Assembly: GCA_015179125.1 (NCBI GenBank) | Contig: WHVA01000351.1 | Coordinates: forward strand, 59,558 to 123,557 | Direction of reading: 5' to 3' | DNA: 64,000 bases | From: Gautieria morchelliformis | Taxonomy: Eukaryota; Basidiomycota; Agaricomycetes; Gomphales; Gomphaceae | Shown here: one piece after another, positions 44,301 through 54,079 of the stretch | How positions within the stretch are numbered: position 1 is the first letter of the stretch | How the letters are laid out: each line of letters begins with the position of its first letter | Position numbers and translations under genes: made by a program | The notes under the pieces: model-generated | The model's input: the letters and a program-made list of their open reading frames with translations, nothing else | Told to the model about the DNA's origin: nothing | Database searches by the model: none

Positions 44301-47300
44301 GAAGTGCCAAATGATGAAGACCAGGCCACAACGGCCCAAGGGCTTACTACACAGCCTACCCATCCCAGATAGGCCATGGAAGTCTATTGGCATTGACTTC
44401 ATGGGGCCCCTGCCCAAGTCGAATGACTGTGACTACCTAATGGTAGTCATCGACCGACTAACGTTGCATGTCCACCTTGTCCCAACAACGATGAACGTGT
44501 CAGCCAAGGGAGTAGTCTGGATGTTCCTGAAAGAACTCATCCGACTCCATGGAGTCTTGGACTCCATCATCTCAGATAGAGACTTGAAGTTCACGTCTAT
44601 CTTCTGGCATGAACTACAGCGACTCATGGGGACTAAACTCCTCATGTCAACCGCCTTCCATCCCCAAACGGATGGAGCGACCGAGTGGGCAAACCACTTG
44701 ATTGGCCAAATACTGCATGATGTAGTTAGAGACAACCAAAAGGATTGGGCAGCAAAATGCCCAATGGTTGAGGTCACCCTCAACAGCAACCTCAGTGGAC
44801 CACAGGATTTGCACCCTTTGAGCTGAACCACAGCTATATGCCGCGGATAGACCTACCCATGGCCACAGACACCCTGTTTAAAGGGGTGGCCCGATTCGCA
44901 CATCAGGCCAGATGGAACCTGATGGCAGCACATGATGCAATCATTGATCATCGAGTGACACAAACATTCCAGGCAAACAAGAAATGTATGGCGAGCGACA
45001 TGTACGTGGCCAACGACCGTGTTTACCTGTCAACCCAAAACCTGACTCTGCCAAAGGGAAGAGCCAGAAAAATCATGCCACGGTATATTGGACCATACCG
45101 TGCCATCAAGGCGCATAATGAAGCCTCGACGGTGACCCTTGAACTCCCCGACGAGCTGAAAAGCTGTCGTATATCACCGGTCTTCCATTCAAGCATCGTA
45201 CAACGATACAAGGCTAACAATGATGAATTGTTTCCTCATTGTGAAGCCAAGTCATTCTATGACTTTAGATTGAATGACGACAAAGAGTGGCTCATCAACG
45301 AGATTATCGCACATCGATGGATAAACTCGACAGACCTGGAGTTCCAGGTCTGCTGGACCCTAGGCGATGTGACATGGGGAACCCATGTCATCATGTAAGG
45401 ATCTATCCGAGGGAGCACCTTCGCTGGCAAAAGGATTGTTACTACTAAACAACCTTTCTGTGATACCTTGTACGTTACATCGTCAAGTATCATGGGCTAT
45501 TTCGCTACGACTGTAGATAGGGTGAACTCCATTCAGGTAGCCCTCTTACCTTCTAAACATTTATTGGCTTCACCTTATTCGCCAAATTACACACTTTGTT
45601 GCACAAGCCATTTGGGCATTCGCTGTGTTCACTAATACACAATATTAATGCCTAAAATCCAATCTTGACACAAGGGTCCAGATACTTTAAGGGGGACAGC
45701 TACTTAGAGTCTTAGGACTGTAGGTTGAGTGAATTAAAGACAAAAATAATCCCCAAGACGTGAAAAGATAGCTCAGCACTTGAACTCTTCCTCAATTCAA
45801 GTGAATCACTATTCTTATGGCTTTTCTAGTTTTCCAACTCAACAAACATAGGATATTAACTCACTTACCCTGAGTGAGGTTAATATCTGCAGTGCATTGA
45901 TTGATCAAGAAAGATCAATTACTCAAAAGGCTATTAACCCACTTAGCTCAGAGTTAAGTTAATAATCTATTGCGTGAATTGAATAACTAATAAGCAAGAC
46001 TATTAGATCACTGCTCAGAGTGGTGTTTAATTGTACAGGGTTACTAATCAGTTACTCTTAGTAATGTTGCTGTTTGCAGCTCAATCATTCAGAGCCTGCT
46101 GCAATTAAAATAGAGCACTCTTGTACTTCTCAGAGTCAATCATGTTACGAAACGAACTGTACAGTATTCAGTGACCCACTCACCCTTTCCTGATCCACCA
46201 GTTACTTACCACTCCTTCCCCTCCATGAGTTCCCATTACCCCATGAGTCAAATGAATCCACCGAGGCGCGCACGCACGCAGTGAGTCAAGTTGAGTTGAG
46301 TCAAGCCGAGTCAAGGAGCCGCGTGAGCCCACGCGAGCTCACAGGCTCACAATGCCGCATTCACATCGCAGATCAACCGGAAGATCGAGTCCCATCTTTC
46401 CCTTCCCCCCCCCTTCACCTGACCCTACCCTGTTCCATTTCACGATCACATCATGTCGCTCCACCATATGTACTCGTAGGTAGTCACCCCTCGATCTACC
46501 CCCCTATACACTCCACAAACATTATCTACCCCCGGCCCACCATCATCTGACCTCCTCCTCACCCATGTCTCCCTCTATCCTACCGCCAGATACAGTAGCT
46601 ACGAATGTATAAAGAACAGGACAAGTACTCTGAATCACACACCATATTTTGCTGGTCATTTTCCCCGTGCTCGAGTCCCCAGCGCATCGAGTTACTCTTG
46701 CGTTGATCTGAGCCATCACAAGTGTCTATTCCCTTAGTTACTTAGTACAACAATTCCCTACACCCACATCTTAGCTACCATTCTTTAGAAATCAGAGTTG
46801 CTGCAATCTTAGACTGTAGCCAAGTCAGTGTAGCCAGTACTTTGGTACAAGGCTGTGTTGAAGTTGCACTTTAGTTACTCAATGTCAGAGTGGTTTGGGT
46901 GAGAGATGATTGATTGCTTCACAGCTAAAACTGCATGTTATTTATACTGCATCTATCTAGCTTATGTAAGTACTTCCAGGAACCTTGTAGAGGCTTCTAA
47001 TACTGTGAAGAACCTTGTGGAAGCTTAGAGAAGCTTCAGGAAAGGTTTGGAAACTACTGCAAGGCTGTGGAGGGTTCTATTGCTATTTTGAGTTAAAGTC
47101 ATAGCTCTGTGACAGTAAAGCTAAGAGTATGTATGAAACTCCCGCACTCATGTGATTATCATGTGACTTCAAGCTGGATTGAGGTCATGTGACTGTGTCA
47201 TGTGGGCAGGTGGTTGAAACTTATTACATGTAGCTTCATTCATTTTATTCGCAGATTATAGAAAAGAAGAGGGTGAAAGTATATGGCAATTTTATTGTTG

Positions 47301-50300
47301 GGATATAAATAAATCTACTTTTGTCCCTCCCCAAGTGGCAGCTCCGCTGACAAGAACGCCTCTTTTTATTTTTATGCATCTTCTTATTTTTTCTACCAAC
47401 TTTTAATATACACTATATCATTATAACTATTCATATTAATACTCCTTTTCATATATATTACAAATGTCTATCCAACTACTATTACTTCATACTTACTCTA
47501 ATACTCTCTCATTATAAATATTCATGCTAATACTCCTTCCTACTCACATCTGTTAGAAGTATCTGTCCAAGTATCTATTACTCTATCTTGTAGTCTAATA
47601 CTCTCTCATATGTATATATATCTCCGAGATGTTTATATATATACAAAATCTTCTTATAACATCTATTATTCTCCTTATAAATACTACTATATATTCCTAT
47701 ATGCTGTTCTTGATACTCTTGTAATAGATATTATATACTAATATATGCTGTATCACATGACCTTTTTGATTATCCTCCATGGTTGTCAGGTGACCATAGA
47801 TAATCAAGTGACTCTGAGGTCAGGTGATTGTCAGGTGACTGTGGATGATCAGGTGACTTGGAGCTGTTTTTGAGGCCATGTGATAGTCATGTGACCATGG
47901 GGATTCTTAGCTAAATGACAAGAGATTGTTGTATCTTGTGGACCCAATGTGAGTGTAGCATAGAATATTAATACAACCTTTCTTAAGGACATTTGAAACT
48001 AATTAACTACCTACACCGCCATTTGAGCTTTGACTTGCTGAAAGGTAGCGGTTGTTACCTTTCCAATAGCCTTACTGTATACGTGTTAGATATGTCCACT
48101 CAAGGTATGGCCAGCGTAGTTTTGAATATGTAAGCAAAACCTATGGGTCAACAACTCAAACACCATGTCCTGACCTTGGTAAGACCTGTGCACAGAAGTT
48201 TTGTGAACGCATCTGTGGCACATTCTTCTGCCGTCTGTACTAGCTATCCGCACGCTGAGACTTTGAGACATGGTATGTATTCCCACCAGCTTTTCCATGC
48301 CTCTGTGACACTCTATAGTACTGAGTATCTCACATCTACCGATAGTGTTGTCATCGATGTCCAAGAGTAATGTGAGTCACGTAGGCACATAGTATAAACA
48401 CACTTGTTGATTGGTCTCCTGCCCACCTAATATGCTACCTAGGCAATGAGCACTCTGAGCCCACCAGTACCAAACATGACGTTTGGTACTGGTGGGCTCA
48501 GAGTGCATGTGCACGGTCGAGTGGGGATCCATAATGACGATTCTGCAGTTCAGCTGCTTCATAGACATCTTTTTCCCGATTCTTCTGTGCTCATACCCAA
48601 TCAAGGCAAAGTGGCCTCATCCTTCTGCGCTTATCCACATCCCTCCCTCACCCTGTTGCCTCCACCATCTCCAATGGATGAAGTGCCATCTTCTATGATA
48701 TGCAGCAGCAGATGCCCCGGTTGGTGAACACTTCACTCCCATCCCTGTCCATGCCAAATGCGTGCTCAATAGATCACCTATCAAGCATGAGATGAGTGAG
48801 AAGGTAGTTCTTCCTACTCTCTGAATCTGTCTCCTTCTCACTCATCTCGTGTGTCTACCTCCATGCGTACACGCGCATGCAATGCTACCATGCTCTACCT
48901 ACATACACATGCACGCAATGCTGCCACACTCTACCTCGATTGGACGTGCATATCCATTACATCCCAAGTCTTCTTTGTTGATGCCTCCAAGTGAATCTGT
49001 CTCCCATTCCATGGAGATTTGTCATAAGTGTCACCTTACACCCTCTTGTGCCACTATTCACTTCTCATTGTAGTTCTGCAGCTCATCTTTCACCTCGCAG
49101 GGCGCCTTGTCCAGCCCACACATTGACTTCGACTCTCACAAACTTGCAACGATTATTCACATTGCAGGTGTAAATCACATCATCCAGTTCACAGGTGTCT
49201 TGCGCAGGCACCTGGAAGAGGCTCATGTGGTGTCATCGAACTGGGCCTACTCACCCTCCTCAAGCACTTGTGACAGGTTACCTACGCAGGCATACTGCTT
49301 GCCACCAAGCTCGAGGATTAGGCGGCTGCCCAGGGCATTCCCATGATGGTAAATAAACATCCCTTCTCATTCCATAGTATATTGATTTACCTTTTACTCA
49401 GAACAGTTTTGGCTGCACTGAATGTGGTAAGCCCTTCCACCTGAACTTCAATGCAGGTAGTGTGGAAGTAGATTTGAACCAGGACATGGGAAGCATTGAG
49501 CTCGTGTATTCATATTAGCCTTGTGCCGCTGTATATATCTACGATGCAATACAGGCCTTTAAACTGCATTATTCAGTCTGATGTTTCAGCCTGTACAGTG
49601 CCTCTGTGAAGCTATGGGCTTGCTAGCAAATATGCTCCCACAAGATGCACAACCTGTGGTCAAGACATTCTCAACTGCTGCAGTGGACATTCTCTGAACA
49701 TCAAGATGTGGCATATGATACCATGAGGAATGCCTTTGGTTATACATAGGAGGATATTCATAATGGTTATGTAATATAGCATATATGAGTATATAATATA
49801 TACTATAAGAGTATTAATAACAACATATAGGAATATATAGTAGTATTTATAAGGAGAATAATAGATGTTATTAGATGATTCTGTATACATTTAAACATCT
49901 CGAAGATATATATACATATGAGAGAGTATTAGACTACAAGATAGAGTAACAGATACTTGGAGAGATACTTGTAACAGATATGAGTAGGAGTATTAGTATG
50001 ACTAGTTATAATGAGAGAGTATTAGACTACCATATGGAGTAATAGTAGTTGTGTAGATATTTGTAATATATATGAATAGTTATAATGATATAGTGTATAT
50101 TAAAAGTGGGTAGAAAAAATAAGAAGAGGCGTAAAAATAAGAAGAGGCATTCTCGTTGGCAGAGCCCCGCTTGGGGAGGGACAAAAGAAAATTTATTTAT
50201 ATCCCAACAATAAGATTGGCATGTACTTTCATCCTCTTCTTTTCTATAATTTGAGAATAAAATGGGTGAAGCTACAGGTAATAAAAAGTTGTGAGCATCC

Positions 50301-52158
50301 GCCTGCTACAACATACATGTGAGAGGTTTGAAAAAGCTGGTGCATTTGAAAAGGCCTGGCTAACTTTATTCAAAACCTTGCTGAGAGGTTCCACACATGG
50401 CTCCTACAGACCAGTGTGCACTCCTCCAAACACACTCAGTGCCAGGCCATCACAACCTCATTTTCAAATGGCGGTGTAGTAATTGTCCATAAATAGGTAG
50501 CTACTTTGTGGAGGATCCCTAACAGTAAGATATATACAGGTATCAAGGTGTGTTTTCTTACCTAGGTACCCTCATCCGCCCTCGTCCCCACTGTTTCATG
50601 TTTTGTATGACTACTTAGTTCTATTGTATATGTATTTCACCTATTTGTATCCTGACTGCGCATTCCCCATCTAACCCCAACTCACAACAGCCTCTTTCCC
50701 ATTTGCTGATAGAATATGAGCATTTGGTATAAGTAGTTTACATTCACATGTATGTTCTACAGTTCAAATATCATACATCTATCTTGTGCAAAAATCCCAC
50801 TACATGGTGATCATCATCCTAAACCCTCTCCTCTAGACTACTACATCTACAAGAATAGAGCTTAGGCACCACTGGTGAGTTTCTATCCCTCACCTTCGCT
50901 ACTTGAGTCTTGGAACCTTCATGTATGCTGTCGGAGACCTCTTTTCCGTGAAACTTTGCACGTTACATTGTCAAGCACCACGAGCTATTTGCTTTGACTG
51001 TAGATCAGGGTGAACCCTTTTAGGAATAATATATCAGATATATCAGAATGGATATATTTGATGACTCAGGGAGTGGGAATCCTTCGTGCACCCCTGTGCA
51101 CGGTATATGCGTGAGCTGACTAAGCTCTGTGGAGCGAGTGTGTCACTGATTGATGTAGGTCACGTGACCAAGTCGAGGAAGAAATAGATGATAACAGAGG
51201 AAAAAGAGGTCCGAAGCTTTCGCTTTAGGAGCACTATAGTGTAGCCAGTTATAGTAGACTCTCAACAAAGAATTAGAGAAAACTATCAATAATTAAGCTC
51301 TGTAGCTATCAAACAAGACTACAGTGACTTCAGGGGGTGAAACAGTGAATTCTGGATATTTTCTCGATGTTTTTGTTCGTAAATTTGTGGTAGCTACTTA
51401 TACTAAAATAGTAGTGACTACCAGTGTTCAAGATAGTGAGTGAATGGGTCAGGATAATGTGGAAATGCTCCACAGGCTGCATACAGCTGTGGGGCAGGAA
51501 CAATGATGGGGATACTTGTCCTACTGACAAGTATCTAAGCTGGGACCTTGGAGCAGTATACAAAGCCCCTTTCAACATGAATTACACTTCATAATCAGTG
51601 GATCTGGTCAGGGGAATAGAATAGAAAAGAATCTTGTGTGTCCTGTGCTGTGTGCCTACAGCAGCCTTGGCAAGGCATTTTCCATCTCTGTACCTCTCTC
51701 CTGAGGTAGCTATTCAGTACGTCCATATATAGGACTATATACTGTGATTTCCAGCATGTCCGATGTCCCTGTATGGGACTATTAGTCCCATAGCAATATT
51801 TCTTCTGACCAGGGCCCAGGTGCCTGCTTTCCAGGGCAGGCACTGCTACTGGTGCATGGGTTATTTCTCCCAGATGGTAAGCTCAGTTAGACGTGATTTA
51901 GACCTTAGAATACTGTGTGATATAACTATCCCATTTATTCTAACAAACCCCATTCAAGTAACCCTTTACTTCATAATCTTTACTGGCTCCACCTCATTCA
52001 CCGAACTACATATTTTGTCACACAAGCCATCTGGGCATTCACTGTGTCCGCTAATTCACGATATTAATGCCCAAATCCAGTCTTGACAGTGGGTTTGAGA
52101 GGAGAGTGAGTGGGATACTTACAGGAGGTGTTATGGATTCAGGATTCTCAGTGGGCAT
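35319..52158 (-). CDS. Paralogue of the small Pro-rich gene, intron inflated to 16.7 kb
   Basis: Exon 1 is 52123-52158 (MPTENPESITPP, then GTAAGT donor) and exon 2 is 35319-35447 (QPIPQPPPQPKTPI to a TGA). The intron between them is 16,675 bp. It holds an LTR insertion (35474-52088) with TSD GTGGG. Subtracting insert and one TSD leaves 55 nt, matching the 53-nt intron of the paralogue at 29199-29251. Whether it is still expressed is unknown; splicing so large an intron is unlikely in a fungus. Function unknown. Confidence 0.45.
36057..36408. mobile_element. Fold-back MITE M2 (CACTA/EnSpm-like ends)
   Basis: The ends are CACTGGAGGCATATAAAAC and GCATAG-like with CTGCAGTG, nearly full-length self-complementary, 352 bp. 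The flanking triplets GCA (36054-36056) and TCA (36409-36411) differ by one base, consistent with a decayed 3-bp TSD. The same LTR sequence without the insert reads TGTCATGACGCATTTATT by comparison with LTR1. Confidence 0.85.
36576..37293. mobile_element. Insertion of 718 bp (TGTTAG...CTAACAAG) in LTR5
   Basis: LTR5 is interrupted by a segment that begins TGTTAGAAACAC and ends ACTAACAAG, flanked by ATTATT at 36570-36575 and 37294-37299. TGTTAG/CTAACA termini suggest a solo LTR, though the last two bases before the repeat do not fit a perfect TG...CA boundary. It is non-coding and C-rich on the plus strand. Confidence 0.6.
37425..37630 (+). repeat. 5' LTR of gypsy copy 2 (206 bp)
   Basis: It starts TGTAAATAACC and ends CATCTTTACA, matching the copy 3 LTR. 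The sequence right after it (CCTTTTTGAACT) is shared with copy 3 but is not a tRNA primer site of the TGG type, so priming may be by another mechanism. Confidence 0.85.
37769..41133 (+). pseudogene. Gypsy copy 2 Gag, interrupted by LTR2
   Basis: The N-terminal part (ATLDQESRMPEDGEIVDL) is at 37769-38089. The helical part (LDNIVSALMQFGKELHQIEE) is at 38209-38636. After LTR2 it resumes at 39673, with the capsid segment EPYAGGSDLEEFE at about 40270 and MLNELTKYA at about 40590. The nucleocapsid knuckle CFECGQPGHKKAEC is at about 41056-41097. Several stops and shifts (for example TGA at about 40330) disable it. Gag packages element RNA in particles. Confidence 0.85.
38637..39667 (+). mobile_element. 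Solo LTR of the TGTCATGAC family (LTR2), TSD GCCCC
   Basis: This is the cleanest member: 1,031 bp, TGTCATGACC to CTTGACA, flanked by GCCCC at 38632-38636 and 39668-39672. It lies inside copy 2 Gag, where copy 3 is continuous (about 61285). As the innermost and least rearranged copy it is the best reference for the family. No internal region of this family is in the window. Confidence 0.92.
41461..41600 (+). pseudogene. Gypsy copy 2 aspartic protease fragment
   Basis: CTLLGYWEINGVKAHCLLDSGSEGVLL contains the DSG active-site triplet of retroviral-type aspartic proteases, which cleave the polyprotein. The domain is cut soon after (about 41600) by about 80 bp of unrelated AT-rich sequence and a deletion relative to copy 3. 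Confidence 0.82.
41885..42996 (+). pseudogene. Gypsy copy 2 reverse transcriptase
   Basis: An open stretch from about 41669 to 42390 encodes SKPTTIILTDDDIPCLR, KYTTAKWW-like residues, PMLCVPKKNGTLRTIFDMHQQN. A frameshift at about 42390 then leads to SEAYEQIWIHLDHVAKTAFA and the catalytic box VYMDDIFIF, followed at once by TAG (about 42598). The YMDD box is intact, unlike YMND in copy 1. Further stops (about 42785) and loss of frame show it is inactive. Confidence 0.88.
43015..43911 (+). pseudogene. Gypsy copy 2 RNase H, split by fold-back element M3
   Basis: The first part (GSKVGVGAVYGQ-like, KKFGIAQQHYRTHKHE) ends at 43208. After M3 it continues at 43609 with FTLITDHKGLEYFEAQ and NKVADCLSCYY. 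Removing M3 and one AGG restores the order seen in copy 1 at 7995-8010. Confidence 0.85.
43209..43605. mobile_element. Fold-back MITE M3 (CACTA/EnSpm-like ends), TSD AGG
   Basis: This 397-bp palindromic element has ends CACTGGAGGCATATAAAA and TATATGCCTGCAGTG, flanked by AGG at 43206-43208 and 43606-43608. The empty site is visible in gypsy copy 1 (CTGGGATGGAGGTTCACC, about 7998), so boundaries and TSD are well supported. Long reading frames inside are artefacts of T/A runs. Confidence 0.93.
43980..44830 (+). pseudogene. Gypsy copy 2 integrase
   Basis: HYGHLKTSNYVRRSYWW and CTSCAKC give the HHCC zinc finger, complete here. The core from about 44395 shows GIDFMGPLPKSNDCDY, SDRDLKF and TDGATEWAN, i.e. 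all three DDE residues. A frameshift near 44795-44810 shifts the end, and the C-terminal part continues at 44838-45398. Upstream stops (about 44138) break the frame. Confidence 0.88.
44838..45398 (+). pseudogene. Gypsy copy 2 integrase C-terminus and chromodomain
   Basis: PRYIGPYRAIKAHNEAS and ISPVFHSSIVQRYKAN are the GPY/F-type integrase end. EWLINEIIAHRWIN plus LEFQVCWTLGDVTW is the chromodomain, cut at HVIM by the junction with LTR5 at about 45401. In this copy integrase tail and chromodomain share one frame, showing the ancestral fusion that is broken in copy 1. Confidence 0.88.
45676..47220. other. Non-coding part of element E1
   Basis: This is AT-rich sequence with no open frame of note. 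It shows scattered repeats of CTCAGAGT (about 45945-46130) and, at about 46970-47060, of AACCTTGTAGAGGCTTCT and GAAGCTTCAGGAA. A cluster of CATGTGA boxes lies at about 47150-47210. No RNA gene is recognised. Confidence 0.45.
47755..47905. repeat. Cluster of TCAGGTGACT / TCATGTGAC boxes
   Basis: At least eight imperfect E-box-like motifs (CATGTGAC, CAGGTGACT, CAAGTGACT) lie within 150 bases inside the long-TIR element. The pattern resembles subterminal transposase-binding repeats or a degenerate minisatellite. Function unknown. Confidence 0.5.
48450..48506. repeat. Perfect 26-bp inverted repeat with 5-nt loop
   Basis: The arms are 48450-48475 and 48481-48506 with loop ATGAC. Each arm starts GCACTCTGAGCCC when read inward. 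There is no mismatch over 26 pairs. It lies inside the long-TIR element and belongs to no gene that I can identify. Confidence 0.9.
51018..51945. mobile_element. 928-bp insertion in LTR4, TSD AACCC (probable solo LTR)
   Basis: AACCC flanks it at 51013-51017 and 51946-51950. LTR4 reads GGTGAACCC, then after the insert CATTCAAGTAACCC, matching LTR5 at about 45521. The ends TTTTAGGAATAA and TTTATTCTAACA are imperfect inverted matches, so on the minus strand it begins TGTTAGAATAAA. No coding domain is recognised. Confidence 0.75.
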
Positions 52159-53482
52159 TTTGTGAGAGGAATGCAATCACCCCTCAGGGAATTATATAGG
52201 CGATGCTAATTAATACAATACTGTAGATAGCAAGAAGACATTAGTATTATTGTGGACATATCTTATCGATTGATGGTCGATGTTCTTCGTGTCATTGGTT
52301 GGATTAGGTCAATGCCCAAGGGTAACTGTAGAAAACCCTGACACCAGAAGTTCCGTGCTGGGAGACTGGTCTAACCGTGGTCTATAGACCACTGGACCAT
52401 AGACCTGCCCATTAGGACCCATCCCTACACAGATACATAACACGTCAATGTAGCCTCAGTATTTACTAATAGCATGATGACTGTGGCGGGCCTCGCGGGT
52501 CCAGGAAATGCTGTGCCTCCAAAAGAAGTTTTTCACAATTGTTGCGGTGGTATGATTGGTCTTCCTTCTTTTTCTTCATCGGCGAGGTTAAGTATCCAAT
52601 TGCTGCAGGAATCTAACTGTCTGTATCCGTTCGTCACCATCCTAGCCGTTATATGTTGGTTAGGTATATAAAAGCAACGCGGAGGTGCATATTTACTATA
52701 TTTCATTTACTGTATTTATATCTCCTGCTCTAGGTCATCCTGGTGAACATACTGGGTCAATTCATATCCATTACTCACACTCTCATGATCCTTCAAGTCC
52801 AGATGGAGCTTTATTCAACTCAGTCTGACTTCGGTCTCCCGAGTTCTCAAAGTTCAAATAATAAACCAGTGTCAACGCAGTTTACAGGTTTTACAGAACC
52901 GTATGCCTTCATTCCCGAAGCGCGAAGCCTAGGGGAACACTTCCCATCCTTATTTCACACCACATCTATAAAGACATTCAAGAATAGGTTGTCCGAGAGT
53001 GGGGTGGCATACACAAAGTACGGAGGCACCATGGGTCTACCTCCCGTCACGAGCCTCATGCTAACGCTTCGACTGAGAAAATGTCGACAGGAAACTAAAG
53101 CCTGTTGTTATCGCTGATGAGCACGACGGACATTTACTACGGAATATATGGTTCATTCATAATACGCATGAATTAGCTTACTATAACAGGCACACTATTG
53201 TTTATAATTTGATACATATCTGGCTTTCAATTTCTGGAGTGCATGATGTTTTGTGCAGGTGGTCTCACCGTTATCGCGGACAAGTGGCTGGCGATCAGGT
53301 GAGCCAGTGTACCATGCACTGTGCACTGCTCCTAAAATAACGTGGTTCTTTCATAACTCCCAAGATGTGGTGTGTTCAGGAAGACCATACTGGATATCAA
53401 GCGGTCAAAGCCTGGCGTTTTGTAAGGCAGCCCCTCTGGACATACAAATAGCTACCATGGGTTTTTTTAAGGCGGCAGTGAA
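52159..53482. other. Unassigned region downstream of the small paralogue
   Basis: 52159-52330 resembles 29339-29460 (5' flank of the paralogue). 52344-52442 is a repeat also found at 59858-59963. An open stretch at 52743-53117 encodes an unrecognised Ser/Thr-rich sequence (TGFTEPYAFIPEARSLGEHF). No other gene is seen. Confidence 0.4.
52344..52442. repeat. Dispersed repeat, second copy at 59858-59963
   Basis: About 100 bp starting CAGAAGTTCCGTGC and ending ACACAGATACATAAC is shared, with the same orientation, with 59858-59963. Both copies contain GGTCTATRGACC palindromes. The identity of the element is unknown. Confidence 0.65.
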
Positions 53483-53677
53483 ATGGCGCTCATCGGCCTT
53501 CTCCCTGGACTTTCCAAAGCTGTCGCTGAGATGCACATGTTTGAGAAACGGCACACGGCGCTGCCAATCGACTGGCTGGAGTTCCACAAGCCAAATCCCA
53601 ACTTGATCCTCATGGTCCGCATTGGATTGAAGCAGAAGAATATTACAGCTGTTTCGGGTCCCGAAGGCGGACTTTGA
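53483..53677 (+). pseudogene. N-terminal fragment of an S53 (sedolisin) peptidase prodomain
   Basis: A 64-codon open stretch starts with a hydrophobic signal-like segment (MALIGLLPGLSKAVA). It continues HMFEKRHTALPIDWLEFHK then NPNLILMVRIGLKQKNI. The motif of basic residues, P.(G/D)W, then L.(L/V)RI.LKQ.N is the start of pro-kumamolisin activation domains in fungal tripeptidyl peptidases, which are secreted acid serine proteases. The sequence stops at 53675-53677 and nothing downstream resembles the rest of the prodomain or the SEDxD catalytic domain. It is a fragment at best; a chance resemblance is possible. Confidence 0.5.
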
Positions 53678-54079
53678 AACTAGCGCTAAAAATTCATCGA
53701 AATTTTGTTTGAGCTCAAACTCGTGAACCAGGACGAGTTAAGGTCCAATATTTTGTATGATATATATGCACACAGATAAATGTGATTCTATGTATGAAGG
53801 GAGCTATCAAATAAGCCCAATGGAAATGCCATTCTGCAGCATATACATGCATCGGCTCCCGGCAGCCTGGGCTATATACTTTAAACAATATATTGATGAA
53901 GGGGGATCCCCTATCTACTCAATATCTCTTAGAATCATTCAGGAAACTCGTCTGCTTTGGTATAGAATTTTCTACACATCATGCTTGTTGTTGACTTATT
54001 ATGTCTGCATGCTGCACAGGTAAAGTATAATTTTCAGCATACTACACACATATCTATATTGGCTGAATTTATGACAAGA
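53678..54079. other. AT-rich spacer with no recognised gene
   Basis: This sequence lies between the S53-like fragment and the coatomer fragment. The open stretch 53757-54023 has no recognisable features. Confidence 0.35.

Larger units (their letters stand above)
37425..45401 (+). mobile_element. Ty3/gypsy chromovirus copy 2, degenerate, 3' end lost
   Basis: It runs from a 5' LTR (37425-37630) through Gag, protease, RT, RNase H, integrase and chromodomain, then stops at about 45401 without accessory ORF, polypurine tract or 3' LTR. It carries LTR2 (38637-39667) in Gag and fold-back element M3 (43209-43605) in RNase H. It is clearly CpG-poor relative to copy 3, with many TG/CA replacements and stops. 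Confidence 0.9.
36045..45670 (+). mobile_element. TGTCATGAC-family LTR (LTR5), split by gypsy copy 2, TSD CAAGG
   Basis: The left block runs 36045-37424 and the right block 45402-45670. CAAGG lies at 36040-36044 and 45671-45675, proving one insertion event. Within the left block are fold-back element M2 (36057-36408) and a 718-bp insert (36576-37293). Gypsy copy 2 entered at 37425. The LTR part expected between the left and right blocks (the middle third, compare LTR2) is missing, so a deletion followed. Confidence 0.85.
47221..50284. mobile_element. Element with about 520-bp terminal inverted repeats
   Basis: The left arm (about 47221-47757) and right arm (about 49768-50284) are inverted copies, beginning TTATTAC.TGTAGCTTCA, including GGGATATAAATAAAT, and ending at TATATTATATAC. 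The 2-kb interior (47758-49767) has only short frames and no recognisable transposase. I could not define a convincing TSD. Size and long TIRs suggest a non-autonomous DNA transposon. Confidence 0.72.
35784..50524. mobile_element. Element E1 inside LTR4 (ends TGTTTTGGGACCC...GGATCCCTAACA)
   Basis: The terminal sequences are imperfect inverted matches (TGTTTTGGGACC against TGTTAGGGATCC). The flanks ATAAG (35779-35783) and GTAAG (50525-50529) look like a TSD with one change. Its own sequence is about 35784-36039, 45676-47220 and 50285-50524, about 2 kb, AT-rich, with no coding. It carries ACTCAGAGT-like motifs and GAAGCTTCAGGAA-like repeats. It is probably a long solo LTR. Confidence 0.6.
35474..52088 (+). 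mobile_element. TGTCATGAC-family LTR (LTR4), outermost layer of a nested stack, TSD GTGGG
   Basis: The LTR begins TGTCATGACC at 35474 and ends CTTGACA at 52088. GTGGG lies at 35469-35473 and 52089-52093. LTR sequence is present at 35474-35783, about 50530-51017 and 51951-52088; everything else is younger insertion. It is the most diverged member of the family in the window, as expected for the oldest layer. Confidence 0.82.

Noticed and set aside
47221-50284. 8-bp hAT-type target duplication at the long-TIR element
   Set aside because: The flanks TGAAACTT and AAAAAGTT match at only five of eight bases, which is not enough.
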